From assembly GCA_949318235.1 (NCBI GenBank), contig OX439131.1:10436231-10500230 (forward strand): a stretch of DNA of 64,000 bases. The letters are read 5' to 3'. The translations under genes and the position numbers were made by a program. This DNA comes from Ecdyonurus torrentis (taxonomy: Eukaryota; Arthropoda; Insecta; Ephemeroptera; Heptageniidae). This document shows, in pieces, positions 1-9,372 of this stretch; within the stretch, counting starts at the first letter, position 1, and each line of letters begins with the position of its first letter. The notes under the pieces were generated by a model. The model did not search any database. It was not told the origin of the DNA and was given only the letters and a program-made list of their open reading frames with translations.

Positions 1-689
1 TACGAAAAAAAAAAAAAAGAATGTATGACAATTTTGAAACTAAATTTTGCTGTAATATTAAAGCAATATTTACCTTATTAAATGGTTATTAAAGTATAAT
101 TGTTATTCAAATATGTAAAATTTATAAATTACTTTTAATAATTAAAAAAACGCAAGAAAAAACATACACAAGACAAAACGTTTTTTTTAGGACGAAAACT
201 AAAATTCAATTACATTTTGCGACATTTATCCTTACACATATGCAACTTTTGTAGCATGTGTGCTTAACAACTTGCGTAACCCATAAAACTTGCAGGCGCT
301 GCAATTTTTTTTTTCTTTGCGCTGCTACATGCTGCTCAATTTTAAGCCTTTTTCAAAGGATGATATTAATAGCTAACGGTAAAAAAATCGATAAATAAAT
401 GAAGCTCTTGTTATGCAACAATTATATACTGTAATTAGATAGACCTGTAAATTTAAATTAACTATAAAACTACGTCGGTTCATATGACATTATTATTTTT
501 CAATTAATTAATATTATTTGTCATCATTTTGAAATTATAAATAACAAATTTCACAACCAAAATAAATAACTTTTATCCCTGGAAACTGTGCTTGTTCAAG
601 TATTGCATAAATACTTGGGATTTTTTAGTTTTATTACTGTATCTCTTGATTTTTCGCTCAAAATTTTAAAAGTACTTCAAGTAAAACAA

Positions 690-731
<42 letters not shown>

Positions 732-1509
732 AGAGGACAATGATGGATTATGCATCACAAAGCATACCTGAAACTTATTTTATTACAAAAATTAATTTCG
801 TAATATTTTTAATATACTGCATGTAATATTATTGTACAGTACATACATATAAATAGATACTTAACAAAAATCAACACTCCACACTCCATTTATCCATATA
901 TTAAATACAAATTTTGTAAATAATAATAATTAGATTTTTTTTTTGTATACATATAGACATCTTTTTAAACTCTTTATTTCATTTTACTATATAATGATCA
1001 CTACGTATTACACATTAACTAACAAGAGAAAGAGAGCAATGACTTCTGTTCTGTTGAAATTTAATATTAAAAGTTTAAAAGTAAAGTCTGTAAAATATAA
1101 TTATAAGAAACGCAAAATTGGAGAAGCCACGAAGCAGATTCATTATTAATTACTATTTAATTTACTTTAAGAATGATGTAAGTATATCTCGTTCAAGTAT
1201 CTTTTTAAGACATTATCATCATGAAACTGCCGCACTGCCACAAATACATAAGTAAATACATAATAATAATAAAATCTAAAGAAATTTAATAACATTTCCC
1301 CCTCCCCCATTTTATTCTTGATTCAATAGCTGAGTACAAAAGATTGATATGTATGAAAATATAATTTTGAAGGAAATTATACTAAAATTTGATCACATTG
1401 TTATCTGTATAGAAAAATTAATGCCAAAAACTCAACTACACTAATTGATAACTAAATGTAACTTTAGCTAATATATTACTTATTAATATTATACATACAT
1501 ACATATCAT
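1..1509. other. AT-rich intergenic sequence, no gene seen
   Basis: This stretch is AT-rich and has no recognisable coding potential. The one ORF of any size (943-1149, plus) is Lys/Tyr-rich low-complexity sequence without a domain. An uninterrupted AG microsatellite lies at about 694-727. Nothing else could be supported. Confidence 0.6.
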
Positions 1510-1890
1510 GACGCTATAATCCCTTTCGGGGTAAGCCAACAACACAGATGTTTTATCCTGACCCAGTGATAGACCTCCACAACTTCCTATCCTGACATAC
1601 TTCACTTGCTTCCTCCAGTCTCATACCTTGTTTCATACATTTCCTTTTGCATTTCATACTGCGTACATTCTTATTTTTCAAACATCTTCCAACCACCTCA
1701 GACCATGATGTTTTAGGCCTGCCTCTATCTCTCCTTCCATCCACTCTACTATGAAATATCTGCTTTGCTATTCTTTCATCACCCATTCTCTCAACATGAC
1801 CAAACCACAGTAACACACTGTTCTCATACTTCTCAGTCACCGTTTCTTTTACTTCACATTTCTCCATCACCCAAGTATTCCTTACCCTAT
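1510..1890 (-). mobile_element. 3' remnant of a non-LTR retrotransposon (reverse-transcriptase C-terminus)
   Basis: Read on the minus strand, about 1890-1553 encodes a roughly 110-residue segment starting RVRN and containing WFGHVERMGDERIAKQIF and GRRDRGRPKTSW. This block is typical of the C-terminal end of arthropod non-LTR reverse transcriptases. It has no start codon of its own; the frame runs in from upstream as RVRN-T-W. After the stop, a short 3' tail follows to about 1510 and contains the complement of CCCTTTCGGGGTAAGCCAAC. A second copy of this tail and end, broken by a MITE, lies at 16262-16475. It is a dead 5'-truncated fragment; the clade was not resolved. Confidence 0.75.
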
Positions 1891-2548
1891 CTTATAGTAT
1901 ATTATAATATTATAGTGTATTATAATATATATACCGTATATTATAGGTAATACTATTTTTCCACGGAAACAAGTACAGTACACTGTTTTATTTGCTTCTA
2001 ATGTAAATTAAAATTATTTTTTAAAGTTGTTTGGTACATATAGGTATGCCTATTTTTTTTTTTGACGATAATAATATTAATATCTATTTTATATTATGTA
2101 ATTAGAAAATAGTTGGTAGAGATTAGAGCACGTTGAATTGAAAATTAATAAAACGCGAAAATTCTCTAATTTAAATAGTAAATTGGGACTAGGGATGCAA
2201 ATCATTATAGCTTGCGCTAAATAAAAATAGACGTTAAAAGGGATGAGGGGTATGTGTCAATGTAAAATACGATATACCTAACATCTCACGTTCTCACACT
2301 ACATCAAAGGCACAACATTATAAAACAGTATCAGACTTACTCTTGGCCTATCTCTACCAACTATTTTCTAATTATTTTTTTTTAATCGTAATTAATACCA
2401 ACCGCGATGTTTTTTTCCTATATATTATATTTATATTATGTAAAAACAATTTACATTTAAAATTAAGATCTAGATTAAAAATCCATTAAAAAATATAATA
2501 AGGAAGGCAGAAATGAATCAACATATCACATCTGACAAATAATACAAA
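1891..2548. other. AT-rich intergenic sequence with one foldback element
   Basis: Between the retroelement remnant and the 3' end of DTWD1 the only structure seen is the TIR element at 2100-2373. The rest is AT-rich with short poly-T runs. Confidence 0.55.
2100..2373. mobile_element. MITE-like element with 23-bp perfect terminal inverted repeats
   Basis: Positions 2100-2122 and 2351-2373 are perfect inverted copies (inner sequence AGTTGGTAGAGA / TCTCTACCAACT). The interior is about 230 bp and non-coding. Part of the left half (AGCACGTTGAATTGAAA, then GATGCAAA, then AGCTTGCGC) resembles the arm of the foldback at 13618-13962, so the two may be distant relatives. No target duplication could be fixed because the flanks are AT-rich. 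Confidence 0.6.
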
Positions 2549-2554
2549 TTTATT
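2549..2554 (-). other. poly(A) signal of DTWD1
   Basis: AATAAA on the minus strand, 15 nt beyond the DTWD1 stop codon. It is the only canonical signal close to the stop and would give a very short 3' UTR. Confidence 0.5.
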
Positions 2555-2569
2555 AAATAATTGCACTTA

Positions 2570-4693
2570 CTACAGATCTAGAGGTCTCTTGTAAGCTCTA
2601 AGCGACTCTGGTTCATAAAGTCTGTGTATTTTGTCATACATGAAGCGGAAAAAGAACAACAAATTATCAAAATCATGCCCAACACTTGGTTTAGACTCTA
2701 CGCTGTTACTGGCTTCTGTCTCCGAATGCTCAGGTGGAGGGGTTGTGACGGGGGCAGGGGGATCAACAGCAGTCTCAAGCTCTACTAGAAGTTGATGAAC
2801 TGCTTCCACGGTGGCAAGGTACCATCGTGGGCTACCCTCCTGGTGGCGCCAGAACTGGGATATTCTGTCTTGCAGCACTATACAGGGTAGACCTTAAATC
2901 AGAAATATAAAGTAAAAGTTATCACAGCACCCAAGATTGAAAAACAAAAATATTACAAGACTTAAATATCTTGACAGTACCTCAATGAGATAAAACATCT
3001 TCTTAAAATAAAATTTTATAGTGCAAAATAGGTGTATCAATAATAATAATTACCCTACGTATAAAAATATTGTAATACAATTTATCTACATCTTTAATGT
3101 GGCACATTACAAGTTGTATTATAATTACTAAACGGGACATTTTTGTTTTGTTTTTCTTCTTCTTTTTCTTCTTCGACCTATTTTTTTCCCAATGGATCAT
3201 TCATAGATGTCATGATTATAGGTTCTCACTCATTTAACATGATAAGTTTAACACAGGTAACCAAAAGTTAGATAAGGAAAAAAAAATATATGAAGGGAAA
3301 AAAAGTTTTATACCACACAATAGGGGGTCTGTTTCATAAGTCCTAACGAGAAACTTGGTACCGAGAAAGGGGCGTAACTCACTTGTTTATTATAGACTAT
3401 AGAGAACTTGTGAGCCACGCCCCCTTTCTCGATACCAAGTTTCTCGTAAAGTCTTACGGAACAGATCCCCAGGATAAAACCAACAATGTGTGATTTAATA
3501 GAAATAAGTGAGATGAGGTGGATTGGTGAACTGTCTCGGGACTTGACGTGGACCACTACCACCATCACTACCAGGACTGGCAAGCCTAAATATCTCTCCT
3601 ACCATTTTACCTGTGATTTACTGGCAAACGTACAGGCATGAATTTGCAGACCACATGAGTGCGCACTCCGTGCATACTATGCACGGCCTCTGAAAAAGCC
3701 AACACAGTATCCACAAAGCAACAAACGCATGACCTCTCGCACATTAGACCAACACGTGAGCCACTGCACCACCAGCTTAGTACCGTATATTGATTTTTAC
3801 TGCACACAAATTGTATAAGAAGTACTCTTAATAGTGTAGCTAAAAGAATTTGATATTACTGCTGACTCTTGATTTTACCTTTCAATCTTGAGTCTTTATA
3901 AATTCCTCTGCATTGATTCCATGTACTGTCAATAAGAACTACACTTTCTATGGGCTGCTTGGCATCAACTCTTGGCCTCTTAGCATCAGGTGGGCCACTC
4001 TTCTCACTCGATCTAGAGTTCAAATTTTGTTTTATTATTATTACATTATGCAATACTTACAACACCTCGTATATACCTTAACTTTTTCACGTAATCTGCA
4101 ACGGAAGTGGCGTTTTTACCAGGAAAAACAAGAACCACCTGCAAGCAAGAAGAATGTTATCATTGACAACAGTATGGGAACGAGAGGTTTTACCTTGCCA
4201 GATTTTTGGTCGTAGTCAGGGATGCAAGGATACGTGTAGATAGAAACATCATCAGGAGCAAGAACTGCTGCGTGGGATGCTGTACTTTTACCATCAATCT
4301 CTCGGGAATGCTTGATTATATCGATTTTGATTGGGAGCTGAAACAAACATATTACACAGGATATAAGTATATAGATCCGTACGTATTTTACAGAGGATTT
4401 AATTAACAACGGAACCATATTGTCTTCTGTACCTTTACGACTGGTATTTTTCCTGTTAATTCGGTTACAGGAACATAACAAGTATAACAAAAATATTTTC
4501 TAGATTTATTGCATTTAGGACAAATACTTCTTTGGTCAACTTCTTCTAAAAAATGCCAATCATCTATTAAATAATTTTTAAAAGGATCTTCGCCTTGGGG
4601 TAAGGTCCCAACGTTTGCTGGTAGTTTTGGCTTCTTTTTACCATTTGCAATTTCTGAATTTGGTGTATCTTGATTTGTTTTAGGAGAAGACAT
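2570..4693 (-). CDS. DTWD1: DTW domain-containing protein 1, tRNA-uridine aminocarboxypropyltransferase
   Basis: Five exons join in phase: 4693-4433, 4337-4194, 4138-4077, 4012-3879 and 2892-2570. They encode 307 aa; human DTWD1 is close to 304. Visible landmarks are a CxxC pair (C58/C61, C69/C72) in the N-terminal zinc-binding part, a middle block with [14 protein letters not shown], the DTW-type motif DSTW at 184-187 followed by NQC, and [10 protein letters not shown] near the C-terminus. The family transfers the aminocarboxypropyl group of SAM to uridine of tRNA (acp3U; DTWD1 acts at D-loop position 20). The last intron (2893-3878) carries a MITE. The start at 4693 is the only in-frame ATG giving the full N-terminus. 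It shares a 272-bp divergent promoter with ARMC7. No breaks were seen. Confidence 0.92.
3323..3470. mobile_element. MITE, family with GGGGGTCTGTT termini, copy 1
   Basis: An imperfect palindrome of about 148 bp. The left end GGGGGTCTGTTTCATAAG is matched by the inverted right end CTTACGGAACAGATCCCC, and the centre reads GGGGCGTAACTCACTTGT. It lies in the last intron of DTWD1. The same family recurs at 16320-16440. No clear target duplication is visible for this copy. Confidence 0.75.
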
Positions 4694-4965
4694 ATTTAGT
4701 AACGTATAATTATCAAAATTGCAATAAAAATAGCGTTAAAAAGCACAAATAATTGCTTTGTTTTTTTACACACGTGTATATAAATATTTTATATCAACAA
4801 ATAACACCTGGGGAACCGGAAGTAGTTGGTGAATATCACTTTAGAGGGCAGCACTTCGCGAGAATTTTTTTCCCAGCTGTAGATTCAAAACAAAAACAAT
4901 TCTTAAAAAATTGATTTCCTTCAAGTATATTTTCTTGTTTTAATACATATTTTTCAAAATGAATC
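4694..4965. promoter_or_regulatory. bidirectional promoter between DTWD1 and ARMC7
   Basis: The start codons of the two divergent genes are 272 bp apart, so both promoters must lie here or overlap. The segment holds CCGGAAGT (4816-4823), an ETS-type core, and TTCGCGAGAA (4855-4864), which contains the CGCGAGA element of housekeeping promoters. No TATA box is obvious. That both elements drive transcription is inferred from their position, not shown. Confidence 0.65.
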
Positions 4966-4973
4966 ATGTTTAG
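4959..4973 (+). other. 4-codon upstream ORF overlapping the ARMC7 start
   Basis: ATG at 4959 opens MNHV and stops at TAG 4971-4973, overlapping the main ATG (4966) in another frame. If transcription starts upstream of 4959, scanning ribosomes meet this ATG first. Its context (AAAATGA) is fair. Confidence 0.45.
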
Positions 4974-6366
4974 TACCAAGGAACAATTAGAAAAAAGAAC
5001 TGGTGAATTTGGAACAGGAAGGCTTGAGTTTTTAACTCACATAGTTAATGAATTCAAGGAAACAAACTCTGAAGGTTAGAGATCCGACGTTTACATTGTT
5101 TCTTTTTTCACTTGCAAATTTTGTGCTAAAAAATATAAATTTAACCCTTGACATTTGTACTATATTTATTTACCTTTTTTTGTTCACAGATGCTAAAAAA
5201 CAGGTGCTTGCTAATTTAGCTAATTTTGCATATGATCCCATTAATTATGAATTTCTACGTAAATTAAAAGTTATTGATATCTTTCTGGACCAACTTTCTG
5301 AAGACTGTGATAAACTTCAAGAATTTGCTGTAGCTGGATTGTGTAATCTTTGCTTAGGTAATATTTTATATTTATTTTTAATATGCAACTTATATTACTG
5401 TATTAAATCTAATATTTATGGTGTCGTAGGTATTTTCTACCACTGAACAAATCGGGAGGACATGAATGATGTTACTATACATATATATTATATACACAAA
5501 AATCCCACAGCTATTTAATTAACATTTGATATGATGATTTGCAGACCCTGAGAACAAAGGCTATATTCTACATCAGAAAGGAGTGTCCCACATTGCTCCA
5601 TTGTTGACGTCCAGTAACGAGGAGGTTGTATTGAATGCAATTGCAACTCTTGGATACCTTATCACACCTCAGTCTAGACAAGGTATATAACATCTACAGG
5701 AAAAAAGAAAGTGATTTTTAACCTCTCAATACCATTAAAAAATAAATTAATACCTCTATGGTACTCTAAATACCCCAAATTTCAAGACCCATCTCAAGTT
5801 TTGATGATTTTGATAACACAAATATTGATTACGATTTTTCAAAGCAACAAATTTTTGAGTAAAGTACCCAAGATTTCATCTAGACCCTATTGTGCCAACA
5901 TAACCATCAACCAACTTTTGGTTGCCTGTTAAACACAGCAGGTAAAGCCCATAATGTTATGTCCTTCATGACAACGGCTATGGACATCGTTGGTGCACGG
6001 TCCTTATTAGTTTTCTATTACTTTTGTTTTTTAAATGACATTACTTTTTTTAAGGCACCTAGTCCTCAAGTCTTCTGTAAACCTTACAAGCTGCTTGCAT
6101 TTTTTTTTTTACTTCTAGTCTAGTAATATTTTATTAATATATATTATGTACATTTTTTTTTCTTGAAACTATAGTCAAAACTATCAGTTAGAAACATCTT
6201 TTCAATGCTGAAATGTGTAACAATGCTATTTTATTGACTCAAAATTTATTATGTTTCAGAAATCCTTAATCCAGAAATAATCCAACAGATAAGAACTCTA
6301 ACTGAAAGTCCCAGTAAACGTATTTCCAATTTAGCCAAAGTATTTATAAGTGATTACGCCAGTTAA
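4966..6366 (+). CDS. ARMC7: armadillo repeat-containing protein 7
   Basis: Four exons join in phase: 4966-5074, 5190-5357, 5545-5682 and 6260-6366. They encode 173 aa; vertebrate ARMC7 is about 198. Family hallmarks are [13 protein letters not shown] near the N-terminus, [28 protein letters not shown], and [12 protein letters not shown] followed by ATLGYL. Together they form a small stack of armadillo helices. The C-terminal tail is shorter than in vertebrates and ends SDYAS. ARMC7 is a small scaffold-type protein reported with the spliceosome; no catalytic role is expected. The protein ends with two in-frame TAA codons, and the HTD2 ORF begins 15 nt after the first one in the same exon. A competing out-of-frame ATG precedes the chosen start by 7 nt. 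Confidence 0.93.
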
Positions 6367-6381
6367 TAAGCAGAAAAGAAA

Positions 6382-6888
6382 ATGTATTCAATAAAACCAC
6401 AACGTCTATATTTCTTACCGAAGCAACTAATACATACTGGTAGTGTGGTTCTTAGCAGCAAGATTGCAATTGGGAACAATGCCATGTTATCACGCATTAT
6501 TAAAGAAGAAGATGTACAAAAATTCTGCAAAATTTCAGGAGATACAAATCCAGTACATACTGGTCCCAAAGCCGTGGTTCATGGTGCTTTTCTAAACTCT
6601 GTAGTATCTTGTGTGATGGGAACTAAGGTCCCAGGAGCAGGTAGTATGGTAGTTAGTCAAAGTATCAAATATCCAAACCCTTGCTATGTAGGAGATAGTG
6701 TAACTGTGAGTGTTACAGTTACTGGTATGAAAGCAGATTTAATTAAATGTCGATATACTATGATGGCACAAACTGGAAATGATTTAGTCAATTCTAGACC
6801 TGTTTTGACTGGTGAGGCTAATCTTATTTTAAGTCAAAATCAGAAACGTAGAGCAGCTAAGAAATTAAAGGATAATGATAGTAGCTAG
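6382..6888 (+). CDS. HTD2: hydroxyacyl-thioester dehydratase type 2-like (MaoC/R-hydratase fold)
   Basis: A single intronless ORF of 168 aa. The hydratase-2 motif is visible as SGDTNPVH (catalytic-type D54 and H59), followed by VVHGAFLNSVVSCVMGTKVPG and YPNPCYVGDSV, which match the hot-dog fold of mitochondrial HTD2, the 3-hydroxyacyl-ACP dehydratase of mitochondrial fatty-acid synthesis. The basic, hydroxylated N-terminus (MYSIKPQRLYFLPKQL) would suit a mitochondrial presequence. Between H59 and the VHG block about nine residues of the usual helix are missing. There is no room for a promoter: the ORF starts 15 nt after the ARMC7 stop, in frame, behind two TAA codons. It is most likely translated from the ARMC7 mRNA, as vertebrate HTD2 is from the RPP14 mRNA. 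Confidence 0.88.
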   Translation: MYSIKPQRLYFLPKQLIHTGSVVLSSKIAIGNNAMLSRIIKEEDVQKFCKISGDTNPVHTGPKAVVHGAFLNSVVSCVMGTKVPGAGSMVVSQSIKYPNPCYVGDSVTVSVTVTGMKADLIKCRYTMMAQTGNDLVNSRPVLTGEANLILSQNQKRRAAKKLKDNDSS

Positions 6889-6940
6889 TGAATAACTTTA
6901 AAAAAATTTTTATTCATTTATGTGGAGGGGTTGGAGGTGC

Positions 6941-6946
6941 AATAAA
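6941..6946 (+). other. proximal poly(A) signal of the ARMC7/HTD2 transcript
   Basis: AATAAA 52 nt after the HTD2 stop. Using it would leave the downstream 479-bp foldback out of the mRNA. Confidence 0.5.
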
Positions 6947-7246
6947 TTTGAATTTTTGATTTGTGTGTCCTGTACTCATGGTAAATATTTTAGGGTTGAG
7001 GTCATTAATATCACTTTGTTTTTTTTTTCAAAATTATTGTTGTGCCATACACATACTTAATATTTCATGTTTGATTCACTATTGTGCATGATGATAACCC
7101 ACAAATTTTTACATATCCGAGTTCCGATTTTTTATTTAATTAATCACCATACATGCCCCTTCCATTAACTGGATTTAGTGTTCCTTTATGTTCCTACCCT
7201 AGGGTCTATTTTATTTTTGCTCCACTGCATCATATATTTTCAACAC

Positions 7247-7725
7247 AATGAGGAAGTCTACACGAAGTTAACCCCTATGTTTGAATACGTCATTTGAAAG
7301 AGAAAAAGTAGTAGATAAGCTTAGCATAGGCAATTACCTGCAAAATTGACGTTTTATTTAATAAAAGAAGAAATAAAAACTTTCAATTCCCAACCCTTTG
7401 CCGACTGTGACGTCATTTGTTTACATCTGAGTTTCAATTGTCTTCTGGATTTCATGCAACTGCTACAAATTCAAAAAATTTAACGGCCAACGGCCGTCTT
7501 TCAACAATGGGATCATTTGAAATCCAGAAGACAATTGAAAATCGGATGTAAACAAATGATGTCACAGTCGGCAAAGGGTTGGGAATTGAATTTTTTTATT
7601 TCTTCTTTTATTAAATAAAACATCAATTTTGCAGGTAATTGCCTATGCCAAGTTTATCTACTACTTTTTATCTTTCAAATGACGTATTCAAACCTAGGGG
7701 TTAACTTCGTGTAGACTTCCTCATT
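7247..7725. repeat. 479-bp inverted repeat (foldback element)
   Basis: The left arm (about 7247-7460) opens AATGAGGAAGTCTACACG. The right arm (about 7517-7725) is its inverted copy and ends CGTGTAGACTTCCTCATT. The arms match with only scattered differences across landmarks such as GGTAATTGCCTATG and TCTTCTGGATTTCA. The central loop is about 55 bp. It is non-coding and probably a foldback MITE. No similar copy was found elsewhere in the window. Confidence 0.8.
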
Positions 7726-7850
7726 TTTGATAGTTTAATTTTATAAAAATGCATATTCCGAAATATAATTGTTGAATCATAGAACTTTAAGTACTAGTAA
7801 TTCATTCAAGTTTTTAAAATAATGTATTTTTGTGGGCTTATTATTATTTT

Positions 7851-7856
7851 AATAAA
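7851..7856 (+). other. distal poly(A) signal candidate for ARMC7/HTD2
   Basis: AATAAA after the foldback. Use of this site would place the 479-nt hairpin in the 3' UTR and bring the transcript end within 190 bp of the DDX52 stop. Confidence 0.35.
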
Positions 7857-7994
7857 GTGTTGTTCTGTATAATTACTATATAGTAGATGTGTTTTTCCCC
7901 CCTCTCTGTGTATTTGTTAACTAACAATAAAAATATGGGAAATTTAACTAAAAATGGCAGAACTAAATCAATAAAATTAAAACAAATAAAATAC

Positions 7995-8000
7995 TTTATT
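7995..8000 (-). other. poly(A) signal of DDX52
   Basis: AATAAA on the minus strand, 38 nt past the stop at 8039-8041. It supports the short terminal exon proposed for DDX52. Confidence 0.6.
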
Positions 8001-8038
8001 TAATTAAAATGTTTTATAGTAAATACTGGGTAGTTAAT

Positions 8039-9334
8039 TTAAGTAGATGCTTTTTTCTGCTGTTCTTTTCTCTTCTTTACTGCTCTCCTGTATAAGGGAA
8101 AATACGACAATTTAATATTATTATTATTGGATTAAAATTTATCACTCACTATCAATTAACATTAGCAAGTAAGGAAAGCCATCTTACAAGCTGCTGACCA
8201 TAGGTTTTGCTCATATTTGTATACCATTTTAAGTGCTCTCAATGTGATTAAATAGGAAAATAATGATACAAAAAAAAAAAAAAAAAAAAAAAAACTTTAA
8301 CATACATTGAATGAAATGTTTTTTTTTTTTTTTTTTTTTTACTGATCAATTTTGTTTATTATTAGTAGCAATAGACAACTTGCATGCTGTTTTTTTATGG
8401 TCTTAAAAAATTCTTTAGGAAAAATAAATAATATTGGTGCATTTAAAACCTCTTAAAAAATGCTCCTTCATGTTTAAAATAATTTTTGAAATTCAAATTT
8501 TATATGAAGTAAAGACGGTGGCCATTACGCCGAAAGACAGTTTGGGTTTCTTTTGTTTTTTAAATTGTTGAAATCATTCAAACGAGTTCGCAGCAACTGA
8601 AGAATTTCGTTCAACGGCCGAATTTTTTAAACAGCTCTGTTGGAGAAAATACAGATTTTTTACAAATTCGTCCGTTGAAAAAAATTCTTCAGTTGCTGCG
8701 AACTCGTTTGAACGATTTCAACAATAAAAAAGCAAAAGAAACTCGAACCGTCTTTCGGCGTAATGGCCACTGTCTTTACTTCAAATAAAATTTGAATTTC
8801 AAAAATTATTTTAAATATGAAGGAGCATTTTTTAAGAAGTTTTATATGCACCAATATTATTTATTTTTCCTAAAGAACTTTTTAAGACTATAAAAAAACG
8901 GCATGCAATTTGTCTATTGTAATAATAATTTAAACGTTCTGTACTGCTGTAGGTACAATCAATAAAAACTTCATGGGAAATAATGTTTGGCCGTTTCTCT
9001 ACATGCTGTATAAAAATAAAAATTGAAATAACCAGAAAAAAAATAAAAATACTGAGAGCTTGACTATAAATAAAAGATACAAAGGAGGGGGCAGAAGCAT
9101 GTTACTTACATTATTCTCTCCCTCTTCTCTCTCTCAAAAGCAAGTTCTGTGGAGATTGATTTCCTCTTGGGTGCCTTACGTAAAAGTTTCTTCTTCTCTG
9201 ACTTGGGGGCTTTGTCCAGTCTCAACATGTACTCTGGTACCTCACACCCAGCATCTACCAACACCTGGGCAATCCTGCAGTACAACACAAAACTGGCTTT
9301 CAAATGTGTCCTCTGATATCAAGTACAAGGATTT

Positions 9335-9372
<38 letters not shown>

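Larger units (their letters stand above)
6889..8038. other. 3' region between convergent ARMC7/HTD2 and DDX52
   Basis: No coding sequence was seen. It holds two plus-strand AATAAA signals (6941, 7851), a minus-strand one for DDX52 (7995-8000), and the 479-bp inverted repeat at 7247-7725. Confidence 0.6.

Noticed and set aside
943..1149. 68-aa plus-strand ORF
   Set aside because: Lys/Tyr-rich translation of AT-rich DNA, no domain, no splice context.
3607..3807. 66-aa minus-strand ORF in the last DTWD1 intron
   Set aside because: No start context or family signature. The intron is fully explained by phase-1 splicing of its flanking exons.
5711..6123. ORFs inside the ARMC7 intron before the last exon
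   Set aside because: The flanking ARMC7 exons join in phase without them, and their translations are low-complexity.
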